6,713 nucleotides of DNA from an uncultured Eubacteriales bacterium (GTDB taxonomy: Bacteria; Bacillota_A; Clostridia; Lachnospirales; Cellulosilyticaceae): positions 1 to 6,713 of the forward strand of contig USPX01000112.1 of the NCBI GenBank assembly GCA_900556665.1, written 5' to 3'. The notes beneath the pieces were generated by a model. The model ran no database searches and had not been told where the DNA came from. It worked only from the letters and a program-made list of their open reading frames with translations. The number at the start of each line of letters is the position of its first letter. Position 1 is the first letter of the stretch. The position numbers and the translations under genes were made by a program. Positions 6,033 through 6,713 of the stretch are shown in pieces.

Positions 6033-6713
6033 TTAACATTCACTAGGTGGAGTCCCTATAGGTACCTCCATTGGATACTTCCCATCAAAGCAAGCTTTAC
6101 AGAACTGCTCTTTGTATCTGCACGCTTCGTGGAGTTCTTCTTCTCCTAAGTATGTAAGTGAGTCAGCGCCAAGCCACTCACAGATTTCATCTACTGTTTT
6201 TTGTGCACCAATAAGGAATTCTCTATATGGTGTATCTATTCCGAAGTAGCATGAATATTGTACAGGAGGTGAAGTGATACATACGTGTACTTCTTTAGCC
6301 CCTGCTTTTTTGATTTGTTCTACAATACGTTTACAAGTTGTACCTCTTACAATTGAGTCATCAATCATAATCACACGTTTGCCTTCTAAGTTTTGTCTTA
6401 GTGGAGAGAGTTTAATTTTAACTGCATTCTCTCTCATCTCTTGTGTTGGCTGAATAAATGTACGTCCGATATATCTATTTTTTACAAGACCTTCTCCATA
6501 AGGAATTCCTGATTCTTTTGAATAACCAATTGCTGCTGGAATACCTGAGTCTGGCACTGGCATTACCATATCTGCTTCAATCTTTCTTTGCTTTGCAAGG
6601 AGACGCCCAGTATTGACTCTAAAGTCATATACACTGTCACCATCAATGACACTATCTGTTCTTGCAAAGTAAATGAGCTCGAATACACAAAGATGTTTTT
6701 GACAGTAATTGGC
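6033..6713 (-). CDS. purF: Amidophosphoribosyltransferase, C-terminal part (runs off the window)
   Basis: PurF catalyses the first committed step of purine synthesis, making phosphoribosylamine from PRPP and glutamine in the cytoplasm. The frame is open from the stop codon at 6033 to the window edge, giving 226 C-terminal residues of a protein usually near 475; the glutaminase half and the start lie outside. The visible part is the phosphoribosyltransferase domain: CVFELIYFARTDSVIDG (9-25), MPVPDSGIPAAIGY (51-64) and the PRPP-binding loop VIMIDDSIVRGTT (114-126). The four cysteines that bind a 4Fe-4S cluster in the Bacillus subtilis enzyme have counterparts here: Cys9, Cys155 (SCYFG), and Cys215 and Cys218 (FCKAC). 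This is therefore the oxygen-sensitive iron-sulfur type. In the fragment the family's usual FEYIYFARPD reads FELIYFARTD. It is the upstream gene of the pur operon here, but is separated from purM by an unusually long gap. Confidence 0.95.
   Translation of the reverse strand, partial: ANYCQKHLCVFELIYFARTDSVIDGDSVYDFRVNTGRLLAKQRKIEADMVMPVPDSGIPAAIGYSKESGIPYGEGLVKNRYIGRTFIQPTQEMRENAVKIKLSPLRQNLEGKRVIMIDDSIVRGTTCKRIVEQIKKAGAKEVHVCITSPPVQYSCYFGIDTPYREFLIGAQKTVDEICEWLGADSLTYLGEEELHEACRYKEQFCKACFDGKYPMEVPIGTPPSEC

Overview
The window looks like chromosomal DNA from a low-GC Gram-positive bacterium, most likely a Clostridia-type member of the Bacillota. The base composition is AT-rich, ribosome binding sites are strong AAGGAGG types, terminators end in U-runs, and there is a lipoprotein with a short lipobox signal peptide. 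The purine enzymes are of the Bacillota type, including a PurF that carries all four cysteines of the iron-sulfur-type enzyme. I cannot name the species from sequence alone.

Layout. On the + strand, two small single-gene units come first. At 88-588 is a protein resembling a phage/HNH homing-endonuclease relative that has lost the canonical HNH core but keeps a C-terminal helix-turn-helix; it has an operator-like palindrome upstream and a strong terminator downstream. At 768-1436 is a predicted lipoprotein resembling the DUF5052 group, with its own extended -10 promoter and a terminator. Facing it on the - strand, at 1575-2687, is an unrecognised protein with five membrane segments and a long cytoplasmic tail. 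The terminator at 1502-1542 serves both converging genes.

From 2740 to the right end the - strand carries a de novo purine synthesis operon, transcribed right to left: purF (start outside the window), a 441-base gap, purM, then a single reading frame joining PurN and PurD, closed by a 20-bp perfect hairpin terminator. The enzymes cover step 1 (PurF), step 2 (PurD), step 3 (PurN) and step 5 (PurM) of IMP synthesis. purH, which often sits between purN and purD in Bacillota, is not here.

Three things stand out. (1) purM is broken: about 24 conserved codons plus one base (about 73 nt) are missing after the AEPLFFL motif, which shifts the frame; everything around the lesion is intact, so this is a recent deletion or an assembly error. 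(2) PurN and PurD are fused in frame with almost no linker, yet a ribosome-binding-like sequence and the normal PurD start remain inside the frame. (3) The purF-purM gap holds a roughly 210-bp imperfect palindrome, a short tandem repeat array and a GC-rich hairpin just before purM. These suggest an inserted dispersed element or an operon-internal RNA structure. I see no clear evidence of a wholly new multi-gene system.
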